Positions 8,017 to 12,921 of a stretch of 12,921 bases of DNA are shown here, one piece after another. Positions within the stretch are counted from its first letter, which is position 1, and each line of letters starts with the position of its first letter. The notes beneath the pieces were generated by a model. That model was not told where the DNA came from, made no database searches, and saw nothing but the letters and a program-made list of their open reading frames with translations. The translations under genes and the position numbers were made by a program. The stretch is from Novosphingobium sp. (GTDB lineage: Bacteria > Pseudomonadota > Alphaproteobacteria > Sphingomonadales > Sphingomonadaceae). The DNA lies in the NCBI GenBank assembly GCA_028697875.1, contig JAQVEQ010000071.1, forward strand, positions 1 to 12,921, given 5' to 3'.

Positions 8017-8490
8017 TCAGTGGCGCAGATGCGATCCGATCTTCCCGGTAACGCTCTTTGCCTGTTGGGAAGCTTTCTGGCCGGCGCTCCGGACATTTTC
8101 GGCGGTGCCTTCCGCAATCCGCCCGATTTCCTTGCGCAGACCGGTCGTGCCGTCCGTCACGCGATCCCCTAGATGTTCGAGACTTTTCTGTCCAGCGAGA
8201 CTGGCATTACGCGTGTAGTCCCAAACGCGCCGGGCAAGAGTGGCACCGATATCCGCGACCACCCCAGCGAGTGCGCTCGCCTTGGCGCCGACCTTGCGCT
8301 TCGGGATCAATGCACCGATCAGCATGCCCACGGCAATCCCGCCGGCAATGGCGGTAAAGGGATTCTCCCCGACGAAGGCTGCCGCATCGGTGCGTGCCTT
8401 GCCGGCCCGATCGGACAATCGCCGCGCATTGCGCGCCATGGCCGTTTCCACGCGCTGCTGGATTTGCTGGAGCCTGGGATCGTCGTTCAT
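8017..8490 (-). CDS. Glycine-zipper membrane-associated helical protein (DUF883/ElaB-like)
   Basis: A 157-residue protein with no enzyme motif. An amphipathic charged helix (about 5-38) leads into ENPFTAIAGGIAVGMLIGAL (about 42-61), a hydrophobic segment with small residues in glycine-zipper spacing, followed by the basic anchor PKRK. The 'ENP + glycine zipper + basic end' pattern recalls the C-terminus of DUF883/ElaB inner-membrane, ribosome-associated stress proteins, but here it lies in the middle and a further helical, Ala/Gly-rich half (about 70-157) follows. I infer an inner-membrane or membrane-surface protein. The start ATG overlaps the previous gene's stop by four bases (ATGA), so translation is coupled. 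It is the last gene of the four-gene cluster. Family assignment is tentative. Confidence 0.82.
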   Translation of the reverse strand: MNDDPRLQQIQQRVETAMARNARRLSDRAGKARTDAAAFVGENPFTAIAGGIAVGMLIGALIPKRKVGAKASALAGVVADIGATLARRVWDYTRNASLAGQKSLEHLGDRVTDGTTGLRKEIGRIAEGTAENVRSAGQKASQQAKSVTGKIGSHLRH

Positions 8491-8837
8491 GCCGTTTCTT
8501 CCTGCTGGCCGGCTTCATCCTGGCCTTCGTCCCCGTTCCCGAACTTGTTCCGCAAGGCAGCGAAGGCCGCGCCGAGAGGCGCACGTGCCAGCCAGAGCAG
8601 GGCACCGCCGGCCAGAGCGGCCGCTCCGCCGACCAATGCGCCGCGATGACGTTTCGCCGCCTCGACCGCGCTGTCCGAAACGTCGGCCGCCTTTTCTGCG
8701 ACGCGGCCCTTGATGCGTTCGGTCAGGGCCTCCGGCGCGAATTCGGTGCGGACAAGATCGAGGTCGGCCCGGAATACGGCATGGGCGGCATCGCGCAATG
8801 CCCGGAATTCCTTGAGTTGCCGTTCCTGCCTGCCCAT
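8487..8837 (-). CDS. Small single-TM protein of unknown function
   Basis: A 116-residue protein I do not recognise firmly. Residues 1-65 form a charged, probably helical cytoplasmic part (RQLKEFRALRDAAHAVF, then ALTERIKGRVAEKAADVSDS, resembling DUF3618-type helices). One hydrophobic segment follows (about 66-95, GALVGGAAALAGGALLWLA), then an acidic Glu/Gln/Asp-rich tail. I chose ATG at 8837, which overlaps the upstream stop by one base (TGATG); a TTG one codon earlier (8840) is also open. AGGGA lies about 10 bases ahead. It overlaps the next gene by four bases. Gene reality is supported by the two overlaps and by the consistent arrangement of all four cluster members; function is unknown. Confidence 0.8.
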   Translation of the reverse strand: MGRQERQLKEFRALRDAAHAVFRADLDLVRTEFAPEALTERIKGRVAEKAADVSDSAVEAAKRHRGALVGGAAALAGGALLWLARAPLGAAFAALRNKFGNGDEGQDEAGQQEETA

Positions 8838-9223
8838 CAATCGTCTTCCCTGAACGCGTTCGCGACCTTGCGTGCGTTCCTCGCTGCGAAAAGGGCGCAG
8901 AGACCAGCCACGATCAGCAAGGCGGCAACCACGGCGGCAGTCGCGCCCCAGGCCGTCAAGAGCGGAGTGAGAGCCCAGATCGCCCCCATCACGAGCCCGA
9001 ACAACGCGAAGACAGCCAGGACTGCCGCCAGAACGCCAAGGATCGCCGCATTCCGGCCGTGCCGTCCGGCATAGGCCAACCGCGTTTTCTGGTAAGCCAG
9101 TTCCGCTTCGACCATCGTGCGTCCATCGTCGATCAGCGCAGCCACGTCGTCGAAAAGCGTCTGTTCCTGTCCGCCGCCACTCCTGTTCAGGCGGTCTCCC
9201 GTGCCGTGGTTGCCTTCATCCAT
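8837..9223 (-). CDS. Phage holin family (holin superfamily III, Holin-X-like) membrane protein
   Basis: A 128-residue protein. The acidic N-terminal half has LFDDVAALIDDGRTMVEAEL and KTRLAYAGRH (about 23-55), then two hydrophobic segments at about 58-85 and 92-114 joined by a short turn, and a basic-to-acidic tail ending FREDD. This layout (amphipathic helix with 'E-L-x-x-x-K-x-R' and a TM hairpin) matches the family annotated as putative actinobacterial Holin-X/phage holin superfamily III. In chromosomal settings such proteins are not known to lyse cells, and no endolysin or phage gene is nearby, so an envelope role is more likely than lysis. The gene starts 33 bases after the repeat-protein gene and overlaps the next by one base. 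No clear Shine-Dalgarno is seen. Confidence 0.85.
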   Translation of the reverse strand: MDEGNHGTGDRLNRSGGGQEQTLFDDVAALIDDGRTMVEAELAYQKTRLAYAGRHGRNAAILGVLAAVLAVFALFGLVMGAIWALTPLLTAWGATAAVVAALLIVAGLCALFAARNARKVANAFREDD

Positions 9224-9256
9224 GGCACGCGATCAAACCGCCGTGCTGCAGCAGAG

Positions 9257-9859
9257 TCAATTCTTCGGACCCTTGAACATCCGTGCGACCATGAAGCCCG
9301 CGACAGCGGCAAGGCCGACTGCGAGGCCGGGGCTCTTGCGGACGAATTCCTTCGCATCGTCACCGAGTTCCTCGACGCTCTTGGCATCGATCTTGGCGGC
9401 GGTTTCCTGGATCGAACGCGCAGCCGAGCGGGCATAGTCGCCATATTTCTCGCCCAGCTTTTCGTCGATCGTGCCGGCATTGTCCGCCACCATCTTGCCG
9501 AGCAGGTTCAACGCCTCGCTGGTCTTGGCCTTGCCTTCTGTCGCGAGTTCACCGGCCTTGGCCTTGGCCTGGTCGCCGTAAGCTCTGGCTTCGGCCGCGA
9601 ATTCGCCGGCCTTGGCCTTCGCCTGTTCACCGTAGGTCTTGGCGTCCGACTGCCACTCGGCCTGCTTGCCCATCGCCTTTTCCTTGAGGCTGTCGGCCTG
9701 GGCCTGGGCTTCGCGCCCCAAGGCTGCGACGCCGGCCTTGGCATCTTCAAGTGCGGCAGTGAACTTGGACTTGGCTTCCGCCTTGTTATCGGCAGGGGCG
9801 GCTTCGGCCTCTTTCGCCTTGGCGGAACGAGTGCTCTTTCCCGTGGTGTTTTCGGCCAT
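9257..9859 (-). CDS. LEA/apolipoprotein-like alanine-lysine helical protein with C-terminal hydrophobic anchor
   Basis: A 200-residue protein, very rich in Ala, Lys and Glu, with no Cys. Residues 1-30 are a charged, probably disordered head. Residues 31-115 form a long amphipathic helix with a tandem 18-residue repeat: TYGEQAKAKAGEFAAEAR (75-92) and AYGDQAKAKAGELATEGK (93-110). A second helical part (about 116-172) leads to SPGLAVGLAAVAGFMVARMF (about 176-195), a glycine-zipper hydrophobic end similar to DUF883/ElaB tails. Late-embryogenesis-abundant-like repeats suggest membrane or protein protection under stress; this is inference. The start is set at ATG 9859, with GGGA 8 bases ahead; the frame is open to an ATG at 9913, but those 18 codons lack a ribosome site. 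It is the first gene of the four-gene cluster. Confidence 0.83.
   Translation of the reverse strand: MAENTTGKSTRSAKAKEAEAAPADNKAEAKSKFTAALEDAKAGVAALGREAQAQADSLKEKAMGKQAEWQSDAKTYGEQAKAKAGEFAAEARAYGDQAKAKAGELATEGKAKTSEALNLLGKMVADNAGTIDEKLGEKYGDYARSAARSIQETAAKIDAKSVEELGDDAKEFVRKSPGLAVGLAAVAGFMVARMFKGPKN
9530..9637 (-). repeat. Two-copy 54-bp in-frame tandem repeat
   Basis: Copies at 9584-9637 and 9530-9583 match at 42 of 54 positions by my hand alignment. They encode the two 18-residue repeats of the LEA-like protein. The core ccggccttggcctt is identical in both. Confidence 0.85.
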
Positions 9860-9905
9860 GATTACGGTCCCATTTCTCTGCGATGCGATGAAAAATCGAC
9901 GCGAA

Positions 9906-9955
9906 AACGCCATTTTCCATCCTTATTTCCAACGCGGCTTGCCTGCCATGATTCC
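9906..9955 (-). promoter_or_regulatory. Two tandem EcfG-like (general stress) promoter candidates
   Basis: On the minus strand, GGAAT-N16-CGTT (9955-9931) is followed by GGAAA-N16-CGTT (9930-9906). The alphaproteobacterial EcfG consensus is GGAAC-N16/17-CGTT, so each copy differs only at the fifth base of the -35 element. They point toward the LEA-like gene starting at 9859 and would give leaders of roughly 40-70 bases. The single mismatches keep confidence low. Confidence 0.35.
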
Positions 9956-9987
9956 CATAGCTAGGAGGCCGCATCATTCATAACATA

Positions 9988-10023
9988 ATGCCTTGCAGCA
10001 TAAAATGGAGCGTTAAGCCATGA
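9988..10023 (+). CDS. Possible 11-codon leader peptide upstream of eno
   Basis: ATG at 9988 opens MPCSIKWSVKP and ends at TGA 10021-10023, so its stop overlaps the eno start in ATGA form. The eno ribosome site GGAG (10007-10010) lies inside it. The nearest strong Shine-Dalgarno, AGGAGG (9963-9968), is 19 bases upstream, which is too far for normal initiation. It may be chance, or it may couple or gate translation of eno. Confidence 0.25.
   Translation: MPCSIKWSVKP
10007..10010 (+). promoter_or_regulatory. Ribosome binding site of eno
   Basis: GGAG lies 9 bases before ATG 10020. An in-frame TAA at 10014-10016 rules out any longer enolase start. Confidence 0.7.
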
Positions 10024-11300
10024 CCGCGATCATTGACATCCACGGCCGCGAGATCCTTGACAGCCGGGGCAACCCCACCGTCGAAGTCGATGTGCTGCTG
10101 GAGGATGGCAGCTTCGGCCGCGCCGCAGTTCCCTCCGGCGCATCCACCGGCGCCCACGAAGCGGTCGAACTGCGCGACGGCGACAAGGCCCGCTATCTCG
10201 GCAAGGGCGTGTTGAAGGCTGTCGATGCCGTCAACACGGAGATTTCCGACAGGCTGCTGGGCCTCGATGCCGAAGACCAGCGCGATATCGACCTTGCCAT
10301 GCTCGAACTCGACGGCACGGAAAACAAGGCCCGGCTCGGCGCCAATGCGATCCTCGGCACCAGCCTTGCAGTCGCGAAGGCCGCCGCCAATGCCCGCGGC
10401 CTGCCGCTCTATGCCTATGTCGGCGGCGTATCCGCCCATGTTCTGCCGGTGCCGATGATGAACATCATCAACGGCGGCGAGCATGCCGACAACCCGATCG
10501 ACTTCCAGGAATTCATGATCGTGCCGGTCGGCGCCGGCTCCATTGCGGAAGCCGTCCGCTGGGGCGCGGAAGTGTTCCACACGCTGAAGAAGGGCCTTGC
10601 CGACAAGGGCCTGTCGACCTCGGTCGGCGACGAAGGCGGCTTTGCCCCGAACCTCGCCAGCACGCGCGACGCGCTCGACTTCGTCCTGGCCTCGATCGAA
10701 AAGGCCGGGTTCAAGCCGGGCAGCGACATCGCCCTGGCGCTCGACTGCGCCTCGACCGAATTCTTTGCCGATGGCCGTTACGACATGGCGGGTGAGGGCA
10801 CCTCGCTCTCGGCTGTGGAAATGGCCGATTATCTGGCCGATCTCTGCGCCGCCTACCCGATCGTTTCGGTCGAAGACGGCATGGCCGAAGACGATTTCGA
10901 AGGCTGGGCCGCGCTGACCGCCAAGATCGGCGACAAGGTCCAGCTCGTCGGCGACGACTTGTTCGTGACCAACCCGAAACGCCTGGCCATGGGCATCGAA
11001 CAGGGCCTGGCGAATTCGCTGCTGGTGAAGGTCAACCAGATCGGCACGCTGACGGAAACACTCGAAGCCGTGAGCATCGCCAATCGCGCGGGTTACACCG
11101 CGGTGATGTCGCACCGTTCGGGCGAAACCGAAGATGCGACGATCGCCGACCTCGCGGTTGCGACCAACTGCGGCCAGATCAAGACAGGCTCGCTCGCCCG
11201 TTCGGACCGGCTTGCCAAGTACAACCAGCTGATCCGTATCGAGGAAGAGCTGGGCGGCGCGGCGCACTACGCCGGAGCGGCATGCTTCAATCGCCGCTGA
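10020..11300 (+). CDS. eno: Enolase (2-phosphoglycerate dehydratase)
   Basis: Interconverts 2-phosphoglycerate and phosphoenolpyruvate in glycolysis and gluconeogenesis; in many bacteria it is also part of the RNA degradosome. The 426-residue length is close to E. coli (432). Substrate-loop residues are in VPSGASTGAHEAVELRD (38-53), with H155 in NGGEHADNP. Catalytic and Mg2+ residues line up by motif: E205 (VGDEGGF), D242 (LDCASTEF), E285 (VEDGMAEDD), D312 (GDDLF), general base K337 (LVKVNQIGTLTE) and K388 (IKTGSLARSDR). No residue expected to be essential is missing. The gene stands alone between a divergent stress-like cluster and a convergent riboflavin operon, and ends in its own terminator. 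A short ORF upstream overlaps its start. Confidence 0.98.
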   Translation: MTAIIDIHGREILDSRGNPTVEVDVLLEDGSFGRAAVPSGASTGAHEAVELRDGDKARYLGKGVLKAVDAVNTEISDRLLGLDAEDQRDIDLAMLELDGTENKARLGANAILGTSLAVAKAAANARGLPLYAYVGGVSAHVLPVPMMNIINGGEHADNPIDFQEFMIVPVGAGSIAEAVRWGAEVFHTLKKGLADKGLSTSVGDEGGFAPNLASTRDALDFVLASIEKAGFKPGSDIALALDCASTEFFADGRYDMAGEGTSLSAVEMADYLADLCAAYPIVSVEDGMAEDDFEGWAALTAKIGDKVQLVGDDLFVTNPKRLAMGIEQGLANSLLVKVNQIGTLTETLEAVSIANRAGYTAVMSHRSGETEDATIADLAVATNCGQIKTGSLARSDRLAKYNQLIRIEEELGGAAHYAGAACFNRR

Positions 11301-11328
11301 GGCGTTCGTAAGAACGAATGAAAGGATG

Positions 11329-11361
11329 ACCCGCCCGGCTTCAACCGGGCGGGTTGTTTGT
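11329..11361 (+). terminator. Intrinsic terminator of eno
   Basis: ACCCGCCCGG (11329-11338) pairs perfectly with CCGGGCGGGT (11345-11354) around a CTTCAA loop, followed by the T-rich TGTTTGT. It lies 28 bases after the eno stop. It also lies 6 bases beyond the stop of convergent ribH, so it probably blocks transcription from that side too, though the minus-strand side has fewer Ts. Confidence 0.88.
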
Positions 11362-11780
11362 CAGGCGAACCGGCCGCGCAGTTCGAGCAGGGCTATCGCC
11401 GCCTTGGCCGCTTCGCCGCCCTTGTCCTTCTGCGCCGGATGGGCGCGGACGAGGGCCTGCTGTTCGTTTTCGACCGTGAGAATGCCGTTGCCAATGGCAA
11501 TGCCGTCCATGGTCAGCGCCATGATGCCGCGCGCGCTTTCGCCCGCGACGATCTCGAAGTGGTAGGTCTCGCCGCGGATCACCACGCCGATGGCGACGAA
11601 GCCGTCGTAGCGGTCCGACTGTTCGGCCAACGCGATGGCACCGGGGATTTCCAACGCGCCCGGAACGGTGACCACTTCGGCTTCATGCCCTGCCGCTTCC
11701 AGCGCCGCCTTGGCGCCTGCGACCAGCATGTCGTTGAGGTGCTCGTAGAAACGGGCTTCGACGATCAGAAAACGGGCCAT
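11361..11780 (-). CDS. ribH: 6,7-dimethyl-8-ribityllumazine synthase
   Basis: Condenses 3,4-dihydroxy-2-butanone 4-phosphate (the product of the neighbouring RibB) with the ribitylamino-pyrimidinedione to form lumazine, the penultimate step of riboflavin synthesis. The protein has 139 residues, slightly shorter than the B. subtilis enzyme. Motifs are VPGALEIPGAIALA (39-52), GVVIRGETYHFEIV (65-78) with the probable catalytic H74, and the phosphate-site arginine R112 in LVRAHPAQ. The frame is open upstream to 11849, but that overlaps ribB and lies outside family homology; ATG 11780 has GGAAAG 8 bases ahead. It starts 4 bases after the ribB stop, so the two are surely cotranscribed, and its ribosome site lies inside the end of ribB. 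Confidence 0.96.
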   Translation of the reverse strand: MARFLIVEARFYEHLNDMLVAGAKAALEAAGHEAEVVTVPGALEIPGAIALAEQSDRYDGFVAIGVVIRGETYHFEIVAGESARGIMALTMDGIAIGNGILTVENEQQALVRAHPAQKDKGGEAAKAAIALLELRGRFA

Positions 11781-11784
11781 GGGT

Positions 11785-12921
11785 TCAACTTTCCGGAATG
11801 CTGCGCTGGTCGACGATGTTGATGCCGTAACCATCGATGGCAACGACATTGCGATGAGTGTTGGTCAGCAGGATCATCTCGTGCACGCCGAGGTCGGCCA
11901 GGATCTGGGCGCCGATGCCATAGCTGCGCAAATCCATCGACGGTCCCTTCGCGGCGCTGACTTCGCGAATCAGCTGGTCCGGATCGTGGGGCATCAGCAA
12001 GACGATGATCCCAGCTCCTTCCTTGCCGATTTCCACCATGGCCCGTTGCAAGGTCCGCTTGGACGGCCCGGGCTGGCCAAGCACATCGGAATAGATCGAG
12101 ATCGCGTGAACCCGCACGAGCGTGGACTCGCCGGGAATGACATGGCCCTTTTGCAACACGATGTGGACCACCCCGTCGACCTTGTCGCGATAGGTCCTGG
12201 CAGTCCATTCGCCGCCATAGTCGGAGACGAACGGTGCTTCGGCCACGCATTCGACCAGGTGGTCGTTGCGGCGGCGGTATTCGATCAGGTCGCGGATCGT
12301 GCCGATCTTGAGGTCGTGCAGGCGGGCGAAGCTGACGAGATCGTCGAGCCGCGCCATGGTGCCATCCTCGTTCATGATCTCGCAGATCACGCCCGAGGGA
12401 TTGAGCCCGGCAAGGCGGGAGATGTCCACTGCCGCCTCGGTATGGCCCGCCCGGACCAGCACCCCGCCGTCGCGCGCGCGCAACGGGAAGACATGACCCG
12501 GCGTGACGATGTCCTCGCGCCCCTTGGTGCCGTCGATGGCGACGGAAACGGTGCGGGCGCGGTCGCCGGCGGAAATTCCCGTGGTCACACCTTCGCGCGC
12601 CTCGATCGAAACGGTGAAGGCGGTTTCGTGGCGCGTGCCGTTGCTGGGGCTCATGGCGTTGAGGCCCAGTTGTTCGCAGCGCTGGCCGGTCAGCGACAGG
12701 CAGATCAGGCCACGGCCATGGGTGGCCATGAAATTGATCGCGGCGGGCGTTGCCATCTGTGCCGGGATGACCAGATCGCCTTCGTTCTCGCGGTCCTCGT
12801 CATCCACCAGGATGAACATCCGCCCGTTGCGGGCCTCGTCGATGATTTCCTCGATCGGGACCAGCACCGGACGGTCGTCGTTGGCCGAGAGGAAGCGTTC
12901 GAGCTTGCTCAGCGTCTCCGC
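11785..12921 (-). CDS. ribB: 3,4-dihydroxy-2-butanone 4-phosphate synthase fused to a degenerate GTP cyclohydrolase II domain (partial)
   Basis: Numbering here is from an internal GTG at 12867. Residues 1-200 are a full DHBP synthase, which makes the four-carbon unit of riboflavin from ribulose 5-phosphate: VDDEDRENEGDL (21-32), MATHGRGLICLSL (47-59), DIVTPGHVFPLRARDGG (119-135), RAGHTEAAVD (139-148). Residues 206-360 have the GTP cyclohydrolase II fold (VDGVVHIVL, YGIGAQILADLGV, LLTNTHRN), but the zinc motif is absent: VRVHAISIYSDVLGQPGP stands where VRVHSECLTGD...CDCG is expected, with no cysteines. This half should be inactive, as in the proteobacterial RibBX variant, so a separate ribA is expected elsewhere. 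The frame stays open past 12867 to the window edge (AETLSKLERFLSANDDRP precedes it), so the true start is outside. Confidence 0.93.
   Translation of the reverse strand, partial: AETLSKLERFLSANDDRPVLVPIEEIIDEARNGRMFILVDDEDRENEGDLVIPAQMATPAAINFMATHGRGLICLSLTGQRCEQLGLNAMSPSNGTRHETAFTVSIEAREGVTTGISAGDRARTVSVAIDGTKGREDIVTPGHVFPLRARDGGVLVRAGHTEAAVDISRLAGLNPSGVICEIMNEDGTMARLDDLVSFARLHDLKIGTIRDLIEYRRRNDHLVECVAEAPFVSDYGGEWTARTYRDKVDGVVHIVLQKGHVIPGESTLVRVHAISIYSDVLGQPGPSKRTLQRAMVEIGKEGAGIIVLLMPHDPDQLIREVSAAKGPSMDLRSYGIGAQILADLGVHEMILLTNTHRNVVAIDGYGINIVDQRSIPES

Noticed and set aside
7947..8117. N-terminal extension of the DUF4170 gene
   Set aside because: It overlaps the neighbouring glycine-zipper gene and its sequence is unlike the compact family; ATG 7946 fits family length and has a Shine-Dalgarno.
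8837..9223. Holin-like gene as a sign of a prophage
   Set aside because: No endolysin, integrase, structural gene or att-like repeat is nearby. The gene overlaps a non-phage neighbour and lies among core genes.
9978..11267. 429-codon open frame opposite eno, and similar frames opposite carA (2577-3713) and greA (7127-7705)
   Set aside because: Same explanation: antisense frames of highly biased housekeeping genes, without ribosome sites or domains.
1..12921. Search for CRISPR arrays, IS elements, tRNA or rRNA genes and riboswitches (including an FMN element near the rib genes)
   Set aside because: No spaced repeats, transposase frames or recognisable structured RNA were seen. Any FMN riboswitch for the rib genes would lie outside the right edge.

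Overview
The window looks like chromosomal core DNA from a high-GC alphaproteobacterium. A sphingomonad (Novosphingobium, Erythrobacter, Sphingobium or a relative) is the best guess. This rests on the DnaG and RpoD N-termini, the yqeY-dnaG-rpoD order divergent from carAB, the DUF4170 gene and the RibB/RibX-type riboflavin protein. No mobile element, CRISPR array, rRNA or tRNA is visible. No stretch above about 165 bp lacks a gene.

Layout. (1) Positions 1-2435, minus strand: a macromolecular-synthesis operon, read right to left as yqeY/gatB-like, dnaG (primase) and the first codons of rpoD. (2) 2436-2597: a divergent control region with an 18-bp dyad. (3) 2598-7105, plus: carA and carB, overlapping by one base (TAATG), encode both subunits of carbamoyl-phosphate synthetase for arginine and pyrimidine synthesis. 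(4) 7220-7687, plus: greA, the transcript-cleavage factor, followed by a strong GC palindrome. (5) 7725-9859, minus: a DUF4170 gene and, upstream of it, a tight cluster of four small genes for alanine-rich helical or membrane proteins: a repeat-containing LEA/apolipoprotein-like protein, a holin-III-like two-TM protein, a one-TM protein and a glycine-zipper protein. Three of these four overlap by 1-4 bases. Two tandem near-matches to the general-stress (EcfG) promoter lie in front of the first gene. (6) 10020-11300, plus: eno (enolase), preceded by an 11-codon leader ORF whose stop overlaps the eno start, and ended by a clear intrinsic terminator. (7) 11361-12921, minus: ribB/ribX fusion and ribH of riboflavin synthesis. 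The ribB gene runs off the right edge.

Most genes are housekeeping: replication and transcription initiation, nucleotide precursors, glycolysis and flavin synthesis. The parts most worth following up are the four-gene envelope cluster with its possible stress promoters, the RibB fusion whose cyclohydrolase-II half has lost its zinc cysteines and which carries an N-terminal extension beyond the window, and the eno leader ORF. Very long open frames lie opposite dnaG, carB and eno, but I treat them as by-products of GC-rich codon usage.
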